In this document: piece by piece, positions 54,811 to 64,000 of the stretch
Numbering within the stretch: the first letter of the stretch is position 1
Layout of the letters: each line of letters opens with the position of its first letter
Source: Balanoglossus misakiensis
Lineage: Eukaryota; Hemichordata
DNA: 64,000 nucleotides
Assembly: GCA_040954595.2 (NCBI GenBank)
Contig: CM082593.2
Location: 4,712,001 to 4,776,000, forward strand
Direction: 5' to 3'
Notes under the pieces: generated by a model
Seen by the model: only the letters and a program-made list of their open reading frames with translations
The model's database searches: none
What the model was told of the DNA's origin: nothing
Position numbers and translations under genes: made by a program

Positions 54811-55323
54811 CTGGAATAAAACGGAATTGGTCCTATTATAAAACGTCGGGAAAATAGCACCACTTCTGGTAGTTCTGAAACACTTAGTACATTCACTTCT
54901 TGGCCTTAATATACGGCTTTTTAGTGCTTTTACCGCGGTATGATTTGGGGGTGTTATGGAAAATCGTGCTGAAATCCAAATCGGTTGCCTAGAAACACGT
55001 GGAAGAATCATCAATACGTTCTCTATGATTTATAATTTCGCTGACCGGGAAAGTTGTTGGAATCGAATAGCGCGTCAACGATCATATCATCCGTACTTCG
55101 TAATTTCGATCGCTGTACTTTCTGTTTGCCATGTACCTTATAATAATGGACATTACTACACGTCTTTTTATTCAGTTTATAGAAGGTCTTGTTTCTTACC
55201 AATGTGAACACCTGGTCCCCACGCCATTATGTTGAAAAATATGACCAAGAGCAACACGCATCCAGCCAATGCGATTAGATAAGCCAACCAAGGTCGATGC
55301 TTCATATTGTGAACAAGCGTCAT
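53915..55323 (-). CDS. Gene B: uncharacterised multi-pass membrane protein, 339 residues
   Basis: Two exons (55200-55323 and 53915-54810) joined in phase 1 give 339 residues. Seen: about seven or eight hydrophobic segments, the first in exon 1; an N-T-T glycosylation sequon after it; a soluble C-terminal tail of about 45 residues rich in Asn and Ser. Landmarks: N-G-T-T-I-W-T-Q-W in a mid helix, D-V-A-S-T-I-S-L, W-F-I-A-E-N-S-V-L-D-K-Y-V-R-Y-T, and S-R-N-S-I-F before the last helix. From memory, this set of landmarks marks a family of uncharacterised multi-pass proteins widespread in marine invertebrates, with no assigned function; I could not check this. It is not a recognisable rhodopsin-class GPCR: no D-R-Y or N-P-x-x-Y. 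Function unknown. Confidence 0.85.
55200..55323 (-). CDS. Gene B exon 1
   Basis: ATG at 55323; 41 codons plus one base, ending A-W-G-P-G-V-H-I-(G) at the donor CATTG|GTAAGA. The Arg/His/Lys-rich start (M-T-L-V-H-N-M-K-H-R-P-W) precedes a hydrophobic segment (L-A-Y-L-I-A-L-A-G-C-V-L-L-L-V-I-F-F) that is a signal anchor or TM1. Start chosen as the first in-frame ATG; a second Met lies six codons later. Confidence 0.82.
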
Positions 55324-58300
55324 CTTGCAAATTCATTTACCTGTGTTTTAAGGAGAAAAATATGTATACTAGTGTTTGTGTGAAGACCTGTGAACCGTAC
55401 GATTACCAAGTGAGCACTCTCCGTTAATTACATCGAAGAGCATGCAACTATGGTTTTGAACACAAGAATGGCTAATTGTGCAAGTCCTTGTATCATTGTA
55501 TATAATCTAGTATATCCAGCCGTATTTTGTCCGCTTTGCTTCCAAAATTAACTAGTAGACCAGTTCATATATGAATACTATTGGTTTTCATTTTTGACGG
55601 CGGTATATTCGTTAAATTATATTTTTTAACATTCATTATCACGTCTGGCGGCATCCAGGTGGGGCTGTGTACACGTTCTATTGTCTACCAGGTCTGGCTT
55701 GATTAGCGTGTTTTGTCTTGCAAATGCTGGAGTTAAGTCGTTGCGCAACATGTCAATAAAATGTCTCTTGTTTAGTTGAAAACAACATAATAGATACTTG
55801 ATGTGTTCCCGCTCTGGTTTGAACAGTCACTCCACAAACAAGCGTTTCTGTTCGCATCACCATGGAGGTATCAAAAGACTCGCTCGTATCATCTTTTACA
55901 TGTAATATTGAACATACGTTTGGAATTGAAAACCTTTCGATTAAAACATAAAACTGACCACAGCAACTCTGTGGTCCGTTCCCTGTAAAATCGCATGCGA
56001 ATTTCATATTCTATATTTTTTTTATACAAAAAAACAATGATCATAACAAAGTAAATTCAAGCATAAACGTGTGCACATTCCAATACAAGTTTATTGTCGA
56101 AATTGCCAGGCTGCACTAATGAATAAATATAAACGTCTTTCGTGGTGATATGTAGGATGAAAATTTGGCGGAATATCCCGTTGTCTTTCAGACATGTTTT
56201 TATTCAAATATCAACGATGAAAAATTAGGCACTGTGCATTTGCAGTTGTCTGGAAACAGGAGAAAATATCTACTCACTTTTCCTGTGGAAAACGGCCAAG
56301 TGGCGGGTAACACGCGACGTCCAGCATATGTTGTATTTCTATTACAAGGCACACGTTGATGTCGCACGTGACAATACTCTCGCATGACCATCCGTGTCAA
56401 CAAAACAATGCGTTAGTACTATTATATAACCACGCTTAATTTAATTTGTCTGAGGTTAGAGGTCATCAGTGTGTGTAATCGCAAGGTCGATGACACCCAT
56501 CCCTGATATTGAATGGACATCATGGCAATGATGCAACTTTAGCTAAAGATCTTCAAAGCTTCGTTAGTAAAATGAAAGACTCCATAAACTATGACCAACA
56601 TTTGTCCAGTATCTAGCCGTGTTTTGTCCGCTTTGCTTTCAAAACTTTTGGGATTTTTAAATTGAATTTATGAAAAATATTTTCTATATGAAAAATACCC
56701 ATTTTATACTCAATCTTTTCCTGAAAAATTACCATGAGATATAGTTACCGTATTCAATAATTTCTCCACATAAATATCATCCAAAATAAAACATACACAG
56801 ATTTTTTATTGTTTTATTTCTGGATAAAAAAACATACATTTATACATTTACCAAAAGCGTCGCTGATTTCTTGGTAAAGTTACATATTCTTCAACCTTTA
56901 AAAGGATTGGTCCTCAATGACATTAATGACAAATAGGAGCCCTCAACTAATATTCCCCATTTAAAAATAAACAGTCTTGGGTATCTACGTACAACAAATC
57001 TGGAAATTTTCAGCATTCATAAAGTCCTGGGCACAATGTGAAAGCTTAGTTATGCACAATATTTGAAATTTATTGACTTATAGATTGAAATGACCCGACT
57101 ATAGAGTGTTCATAGTCAAACGGAAAAGTCGCACCTGGGAAGTTCAGATGACCATCCCCAAACATCATTTATGTATCTCAATTCGTCCTAAAATTTCAGT
57201 GTTTAAAACATCTGTAATTCAAAAGAATCGATTAAGCAGATATTCATAGCTAGAAAAACAAGTACCGGTAGAATGTAAGATTCAGTCCTGTGAGGGCGCT
57301 TCAGCACAAAGCCTACGACCAGAGCGCCCGCACACGAGGAAAGTATTGTCTGTATACAGTTTTGTACACACAGGGGCAGCTTTGTATGTAAACAAAAAAC
57401 AAAACAAAATTCAGTGACAGACTGTGTCTTAAACCCCTTCATTCTTGTTTCTTTGACAAGTCCAACTTTACTACTGAAACCAACAGAGAGGGCTACAAGG
57501 TTAATGCTGTGCATGCGACCAACATGCACATGAGTGCACATACATGAAATATAAAGTGATCACTCAGCACTTGATTACATGTACATACTCCGAATGAACC
57601 TCTCACAGAAGACCTCTTGTCAAGTAGTTTTACAAAACATTGTCAGAAAATATGTATTTCTTGTGATTTGCTCTTTTTAATACATAGCTTCTAAGATCAT
57701 TTGTCATAAAACCAACCCAATGTGGGTCTATGCAAAATACAGTTCACAGAGGCAAGCTTTGGACATCCGTATTGTGAAATCTACAAAAAATTTAATTGTA
57801 CGTACACAAAAGCAAAAATGACCATAATATGCATAGCTTTGGCTCAATTTTTTTTCTGTGGCAGTTTTATATAACTGTTTTAAAACCAAGAGCTGCCTAC
57901 TGACAGATTTGAAACAAAAATTATGCAAAATGCTCAGATTTATACGTGATATCACGATCACATGTAGTCAAAGAGACCTTGTAATTACTACAATATCTAT
58001 CAATGACCTTTGACCTTCGTATTTGTAAATGTTTGGAAAATATCTTGGATAGATGGATGTACATGTAAAACTTGTGAAAGTATAGCTGATCAATGATTCA
58101 CAAAATGTACATTATATCTGAGCCCAGCTAATTACAAACACGGCTAAACAAGCAGAGATTTCTCAAGATAGAGTTCGATATTTCTAGCTAAAAATGGCAA
58201 TAAAACAAAACAAAAATTGTGCTCTTCTGCATACATCAATGATAGTTCTCTGAATTATCCAAAATTGAATTAAAAACTCTTAAAATAATTTGTACCCTAC

Positions 58301-59296
58301 AATGCATAAAAAACATTGATCCTGTTTAGTAAATTCTTTAAAGCAATTGAAATTGGATGGCCAGTCTCTATTCTAAATATCGCCATAATTACATGTACAT
58401 TCAATTGTCATCCAGTCTTGTGCAACCATTTAATTATGAATACAGTTAAATTCAGAAACGTTCATTAAAATGCTTAAACTGAACATGCCATTATAAATCA
58501 AGCAGAGACTAAAAGGTTTTCTGTGTAGTAAATGAAATAAAACTGAGATACGAAGAGACGACACTGCGCAGTGGCTATCATCTCTCCGGTATACCCATGT
58601 TCTGCGAGTTTGAACTACCAGTTTGTTTACAGCCAGACAGGCCACACTGTAAACTACAACCTTGCAAATCATCAAAGAAATGCATCATTCAAGAGCATTA
58701 TTAGACCAAAGGGTCCAAGACTGCATTGAAATCTATAGGTGTCCATGGAAATTCTGTTAACTTCCATAGAAGTTCCATAGGCTATAGATGTCTATAGAAT
58801 TCTCTAGGTGTCCATGGAAATTCTATTAATTTCCATTGAAGTTCCATAGGCTATAGATGTCTATAGAATTCTATAGATGTTCATGGAAATTCTATAAAAT
58901 TCCATAGAAGTTCCATAGGCTATAGACGTCTATGGAATGTTTTAAGGGGCGCTGGACACACGCAAGAATTAACTGAGCCTCGAAGACTTGACGAAAAAAT
59001 AACTGTAAAAATCCTGAGAGAAAAAGAAAATTGGGTGAAAACAAGATAACAGGGGAGATGCTATTATTACAGCACACGTTATGATGCGCCGCATAATGGT
59101 GGTGATGCCAAAACACTCAGCAAAATCGAACCAATTGGCGACAGTTTCACGACACAAAATGACTCCAAGGAAAGAGGGCCACTCATTCCTTCAAAAGACT
59201 GTCGGGGCAGAGTCTTGAAATCCCAATATCCATCATCATGATGCCCAGAACAGCCGAGTCATTCTTTGGCTTCAGAGGACTATCCAGCTCTTAAAT
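55324..59296. other. Intergenic region between genes B and C
   Basis: Nearly 4 kb, AT-rich, with the 69-bp tandem repeat at 58728-58935. It should contain the gene B promoter and gene C 3' UTR. No supported gene; open frames are short and unrecognised. Confidence 0.65.
58728..58935. repeat. 69-bp tandem repeat, three copies
   Basis: Three units rich in ctatag, ccatgg and ttccatag motifs (each ending gttccataggctatagatg or a close variant). A partial related stretch (gttctatagcattctatag) lies at 59672-59703. The unit is internally built from smaller c[tc]atag steps. Confidence 0.88.
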
Positions 59297-59564
59297 TTAC
59301 GGGGGGAGTTGTGTTGTCTTGTACCTTGCCTGAGCCCTGGGCCTGGGTTGTGGTTTCGGTTTAACGGCCCTGGGCCTTGGTTGTACATTGGCCGGTTTAG
59401 TGGCTTCCACATCATCATAGGTCTCTCCAGGTTGTTGTGGTTCCACCGGTGGTGCCACCTCGACTGGTGGTACCTCTGGTTGTGCTGCTGGTTGTGTCAG
59501 TTTTGCCTTGAGTTCGGCCTGTATCAAACCAACAAACAAATTAGGACCAACCCCATGTGGTTGC
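59297..59564 (-). CDS. Gene C terminal exon
   Basis: Acceptor after a T-run (TTTTTCAATTGCAG) at 59565; enters in phase 2 and reads R-Q-P-H-G-V-G-P-N-L-F-V-G-L-I-Q, then A-E-L-K-A-K-L-T-Q-P, an Ala/Pro/Val/Glu stretch, and a basic P-R-P-R-A tail to the stop at 59297. A nearer acceptor (GATACAG) would break the frame, so the distal one is chosen. Confidence 0.82.
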
Positions 59565-62500
59565 CTGCAATTGAAAAAAAAATTAATTTATCATTAGTGA
59601 AAAATATTATTTTGGTTACAGTTTCTCTTGCTGGATTATTTACTCTTTTCTGATCACTATCTTATGAAAAATGTTCTATGGAGTTCTATAGCATTCTATA
59701 GAGTGCTGGTGTTGTAAGACACAGTGCACTGTCTTCAAATTCATTGAATGTTGTACAACAATCTAAATTAGTAGCGTGCTTTTTTGTAAAGTAAAATAAA
59801 TTCTCAGTGACTTGGCTAAAATTCATTACAGCTAAATATATATTATGACTTGAGGTACAGCAATTAAAACCTTCACCATTAGGATCTGTGTCAAAAATAT
59901 GAAATGGCTGACCTTTTTGGGGGTTGTCTCTGTGTTTCCTCACTGTGTGTTGTTGTGGGTGCGTGCTGTAGTGAATACTCATCACCCATGTCTTCCTCTG
60001 GCGGAGCCGGGAGAGGATTGTCTGCCCGATAGGCTGGTACGTGCGGCGGTGGCGCGGGAGGCTCGCGTGAGGGTAAGTCCCCCTGATGCCCCGGGGGTGG
60101 GGGTGGCTCACGCTGCGGTACGTGATTACCACCCGGGGGTGGGGGTGGCTCGCGGTACGGTACTTCGCTATCCCCCGGGGGTGGCGGAGGAGGCGGGTCT
60201 CTGACCTGTGGGTCCAGGTGTGTCCTCGGGGGAAGTGGAGGCATGGAGGCGTGCAGGTATTGTTCAGAGAAATCAATGTGTTGAGACAAGCGGTGTTCCG
60301 GGGGTGTCGCGGTTCTTTGGTCTGCAGCCTTCTTGCGGCGTCTACGCCGCTGTGCGTGCTGTGCCTGTGGAGGTTCCTTCGCTTGCTGAGCACCTTGATC
60401 TTTTGCCTGGTCATCCTAGAAGCACATAAAGCAACATCCGGTGAAATTTAGTCTGCGGGAACATAACTGGATATTAACACGCAGCCTTCTTTGGAACTTT
60501 TTGAAAGTAACCGTGCTCTGTCCTTGTGCAAACACTGAACGAAGATTAAGTTCAGACATACCAAATTAAAACTCCTAATGGCTCTATGCAATTCTGTACC
60601 TATTTACCTAATAAATAATCTCATGCAGCCATGTTGGATCATATGGCAAAACATCTGTATCACATTGAATGATCGGTAATGAATTTTCACACATACAAAC
60701 TTCATGGTTGATGATGCAGTACAAACTCAAGTCCATCTCCATACAGACTGTACTAAATGCACCATGTGTAGTCATGCCCAAAAGGATACACCATCTGGAA
60801 AGCAGGACGCTTTGACATAGCCAGCCATCACACATTGCCACACAGATGCATGTGCACCAGTGATATGGAAAACACCCGACAACCAGCCAAAATCAACTGC
60901 CAACGCACATTCCTAAGTACCACCGATGCCTGCAGCTACAAAAACAACTTTCTGCGTTGATTCCTGGCCTACACAGCTTAACAAACCTCTTGGACAACCA
61001 CGTTTCAGTACTACAAAATCTATGGATATTTTCTCAGATTTTTTTTTCGAAGCTGTACTCGCGATATGAAATGGCTTATGACCTGACATGTATCTCCCCA
61101 TAAGTGTGACATGTAAAGTGACACTTGGTAGAAACATTCAGCCAGGATGATGATGTAAGCCTGGTATCTGTTCTACCTTTGCTTAGCTCTGCCAAAAAAA
61201 TGCCCTATCATTACAGTCAGTGTTTTTCTTTTGATTGGACATAGAGTTTCATAGTCAACAGAGAATCACTGTTCATGTGGTTAATCTCAAGGGGATGGAG
61301 CTACTGGGCTAATACCGCTATTATCTTGCGCATCCAATGCACAACGCTAACTGTTTCTTTTTGGCAGATATTACAGAGAAGGTGGGATAGATACCAGGCT
61401 CTGTGGAGGGGGAGGAGGAAATCTACCCACCTCGCAATAGCTGCTATAACTGCTATCCACGCTCCGTATGCTGGATCCCCGACTATGTCTGGACGAGATA
61501 CCTACAACGTCACATACAGAGATAGACTCAGACAACGAATCAATCTCACTAAACAGGAACATCAGTATGCCATGCAAAACTAGTTGCAGATAATCAAGCT
61601 TATAGTGTAATTGAAATTTTACTTTATGTAATAAGTTAAATCACGCTGCTTGCTGACTAAGCTTGGCTGGAAAGTAGCATGTTAGTAATGATGACAGGCT
61701 ATTGTATCTAAATAATAAAAATTAGGGGTCAATATGAAACATTTTTAATGACAAAGCAATATTACCGGTACTAGTATTTCAAATATGAATTTCAAAATGG
61801 CCGCCAATTACTGCATGTTAACTCTATGGAGAATATTTAATTTATTGATTTTTATAAAAACAAGATGGTGAACACCCTGATTTCTTCTTTGTTTTAAAAA
61901 TGACCCCTCACTCACTTTAAAATAGTCAAGAATTGAAAGGTTTGGAGGACTATCATTTTTTTCTGAAAATCTGTCCACAAGGCACGGCACATACTTCTTT
62001 GGAAGATGTGTGAAGTTAGCCCTGGATTCAAATTATTGGTACAGGGAATACTCACTGCTGGCAGTGCTGCCTGTACTAAGTCTGTCACTTCTAATAAATG
62101 GCCTTCCAGAATCCTGAGATATAAAAATTAACATATTCAGTTTCAGTTCCCACACAAAACTGAAACGGCACACACACATAATATAAAAGGAATTGTGACG
62201 TCATTCGTGTATCTATTCCTTCCGTCTGTTTGTTTGTTTAATTTTTATCATCACACCCACACTATGTTAGGAAAGATCTTAATTTTGAGTAAATATGGGA
62301 TAAGAGCCATGCCTAAAAGTACGCCATGTCTTGGAATAGACACATGAACAAGAATATGTCAAATAGTCCCAGCCCCCATTACAGGCCTTGGACCACAGGA
62401 GCGAAAAAAACAAAACCCTACTTAGACTTCGAACTCTTCGGGAAATGTCACAAGATTCCAATCTCCACATGCCACAAAATTGACTAGCACTACAGTGCCA

Positions 62501-63514
62501 ACCTATTGTTAGGCCTATGTCAGCTTATCAGAGTACAATAGTGGATCTGTACTGTATAGGCACATATACATGCAGGCCAGCTTACAAACCTATTAGTCAT
62601 AAACTATACTGACAGATTCAAAAGGCCAGGGACCAGCACAGAAGTTGTGTGTGATGACAATGCAGTTCTGAGAACTATGACCCTTCCACAAACAACAGAC
62701 AATACTGGATGTTTCAATGAAAAACAATTATCTGAAAACCTATAGTGAACCAAAAACAAAAGTAAAACTGCAAGTGAATATGTAATGACGACTTTGACAA
62801 ATACTAAACTTCAACTATTATAAAAGAAAATAGACAGCTGCTGTTTCTTTGAATTATGGTCTAAATTTGATGTTCCTTGTAAATAAGAAATATCTTACCT
62901 CAACTGATTGTGGAGTAGCTTTGTCTGTAACGAGAAAAGATACAGTTGGTGATGTTACTTTTAAGTACTGTATACATTCTAATTGTCATTTAAAGGTGGC
63001 TTGCGAGATTTGCATGAATATTTCATTAAAAAAAAATTTTAAATTTGTTTTTCCATTGAAAACTGTTCCTATTTTTCATGGTTTTTAGATGCGATACCAA
63101 GCCAACTATAAAAAAGACACTGACAGTCTGTTACCAATCTTTGCAAAAATGGTGTTAACAGGGAAGTGCATGGAAACATCCTGTCCAGACTACGATAAAA
63201 CTCGGCATAGTAAAATAGCACTCTACTATAGTGCCAATGTTGCTGGAAGGTACAACCACAGGTAACCATGAGTCAAATATTCAACATGTAGAATTAATTC
63301 CGACAGGTTGCCAGGATAAGTTTCACTTACGTGGTGCACGTTTCATCGGCTCTCTTTGTTTTCCAGGTCTGCAGGTCATCTTCCGGTGTAATTCATTCCA
63401 GCTTGCTTTTCCCGTCGTCTCATCCGACGGGGGCGGTGGGAGAGGTCGGTCCAGAGACATCTCGATCTCCTTCTTCTTCTCCTTCAAGCTTGTCTTTGTT
63501 GCATAGATGAATTC
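59297..63514 (-). CDS. Gene C: C-terminal part of an unidentified proline-rich protein
   Basis: Six exons join without a phase break: 63331-63514, 62899-62924, 62056-62113, 61431-61501, 59913-60415 and 59297-59564 (1,110 nt including the stop; about 369 residues). In order: a Lys/Glu-rich helix leading to L-D-R-P-L-P-P-P-P-S; a Ser/Arg-rich region (S-S-R-H-S-R-G-S-S-I-R-S); a basic block (R-R-R-R-R-K-K); repeated R-E-P-P-P-P-P-G units; and a conserved-looking segment P-N-L-F-V-G-L-I-Q-A-E-L-K-A-K-L followed by a Pro/Arg tail. The start is outside the window. The poly-proline units look like SH3, EVH1 or profilin ligands. The layout would suit the cytoplasmic tail of a membrane protein or an actin-linked scaffold, but I cannot assign a family. 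Confidence 0.75.
59913..60415 (-). CDS. Gene C poly-proline exon, 503 nt
   Basis: Acceptor TGTGCTTCTAG, donor AAAAG|GTCAGC, enters in phase 0 and leaves in phase 2. It starts D-D-Q-A-K-D-Q-G-A-Q-Q-A-K-E, then R-R-R-R-R-K-K-A-A-D-Q. Repeats of R-[ED]-P-P-P-P-P follow, spaced 15-18 residues apart (V-R-D-P-P, Y-R-E-P-P, Q-R-E-P-P, S-R-E-P-P), then E-E-D-M-G-D-E-Y. Confidence 0.82.
61431..61501 (-). CDS. Gene C Ser/Arg-rich exon, 71 nt
   Basis: Acceptor TGACGTTGTAG, donor TGCGAG|GTGGGT, enters in phase 1 and leaves in phase 0. It reads S-I-S-S-R-H-S-R-G-S-S-I-R-S-V-D-S-S-Y-S followed by S-Y-C-E. Likely disordered and phosphorylatable. Confidence 0.72.
62056..62113 (-). CDS. Gene C exon, 58 nt
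   Basis: Acceptor TTTTTATATCTCAG, donor AGCA|GTGAGT, enters in phase 0 and leaves in phase 1. It reads D-S-G-R-P-F-I-R-S-D-R-L-S-T-G-S-T-A-S. Confidence 0.72.
62899..62924 (-). CDS. Gene C micro-exon, 26 nt
   Basis: Acceptor TTTCTCGTTACAG, donor TTGAG|GTAAGA, enters in phase 1 and leaves in phase 0, reading H-K-A-T-P-Q-S-V-E. Its length is required to bring the upstream exon into frame with the 62056-62113 exon, which supports it. Confidence 0.68.
63331..63514 (-). CDS. Gene C first exon in window, 184 nt
   Basis: Acceptor TTCGCCCTCATAG at 63515, donor CCAC|GTAAGTG. The frame reads E-F-I-Y-A-T-K-T-S-L-K-E-K-K-K-E-I-E-M-S, then L-D-R-P-L-P-P-P-P-S-D-E-T and W-N-E-L-H-R-K-M-T-C. The other two frames hit stops or do not continue in phase. 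The entering phase is assumed to be 0. Confidence 0.75.
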
Positions 63515-64000
63515 CTATGAGGGCGAACAATGGACAGGTGATCATGGATCCATCAAAAATGTCAGACAAACATACAAAGAGTTCAAAATCACTGACATTG
63601 TGGGCAGGTTCTCGCTGTTGCACATGCACACTGAATTTTACCAGCAAGGTCGCAGGGGTCATTGGTCTGAGATAATAATTTTGGATTCAACGGTAATGCA
63701 TAAACATCTCATGCTTCGTATTAAAATTAGCTAAGGTCTGGCACATTCAAGCACATGCTATGGCAACAAAGTTTTTCATGCCAAGTATGCAATTATTATC
63801 AGCAGGTGCTTATAATGAGACCTGAGCTTTTTACACCTTAATAGTATAGCAGATATAGATAACTTTGAAATTTGGAATGAAACTATACCCTCAGTGATGG
63901 AAATGCATGTTATTATTTCATGCTAATGTACGCATTTCATCACAACTGATGCCCAAATAAGGACTGATTATGCAATTTTGTCACCCAGAAACTGGGAATT
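63515..64000. other. Gene C intron at right edge
   Basis: AT-rich, no exon recognised. The rest of gene C lies to the right of the window. Confidence 0.6.

Noticed and set aside
59500-59521. Proximal acceptor GATACAG for the gene C last exon
   Set aside because: It breaks the phase set by the 503-nt exon; the distal acceptor at 59565 after a T-run keeps the frame.

Overview
The window is from an animal nuclear genome. Genes are split into short exons with GT-AG introns, simple repeats are abundant, and short palindromes such as tacatgta and accggta recur. A marine invertebrate (non-vertebrate deuterostome or spiralian) fits best; this is an inference from texture and gene content, and I cannot name the species. 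No tRNA, rRNA, CRISPR or bacterial-type feature was seen. All three genes I can support lie on the minus strand.

Gene A (about 51.35 kb down to at least 1.38 kb, continuing past the left edge) fills most of the window. I rebuilt its exons by hand from splice sites and reading phase. Exons 1 and 2, separated by a 19.5-kb intron, encode an ALP/Enigma/ZASP-type PDZ domain. About a dozen exons follow, rich in proline, serine and threonine, including one 2.1-kb exon and short W-x-P motifs. Two exons then encode a sorbin homology (SoHo) domain, the signature of the CAP/ponsin-vinexin-ArgBP2 (SORBS) family. Three tandem 63-bp exons, each carrying N-P-Y-R-P, and a 37-nt micro-exon come next. Every join of the core exons keeps the reading frame, giving about 1,600 codons with no stop. 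The SH3 domains usual for SORBS proteins would lie beyond the left edge. A PDZ domain at the head of a SoHo protein is the most unusual thing here. If real, it joins a Z-disc/alpha-actinin-type module to a vinculin/flotillin-type adhesion adaptor.

Gene B (55.32-53.92 kb) has two exons and encodes a 339-residue multi-pass membrane protein with the look of an uncharacterised invertebrate family. Gene C (63.51-59.30 kb; its 5' end is outside the window) is the C-terminal part of a proline-rich protein I could not assign, built from six phase-consistent exons with poly-proline repeats.

Between and inside the genes are many repeats: a 36-bp minisatellite at 11.6 kb, GAT arrays at 16.4 and 52.06 kb, a TGATG array at 20.6 kb, two similar stacks of tetranucleotide arrays at 29.8 and 37.9 kb, a fold-back inverted repeat at 39.4-39.74 kb, and a 69-bp tandem repeat at 58.7 kb. 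The 19.5-kb first intron of gene A holds no exon I can support and is the natural place for enhancers or alternative promoters.
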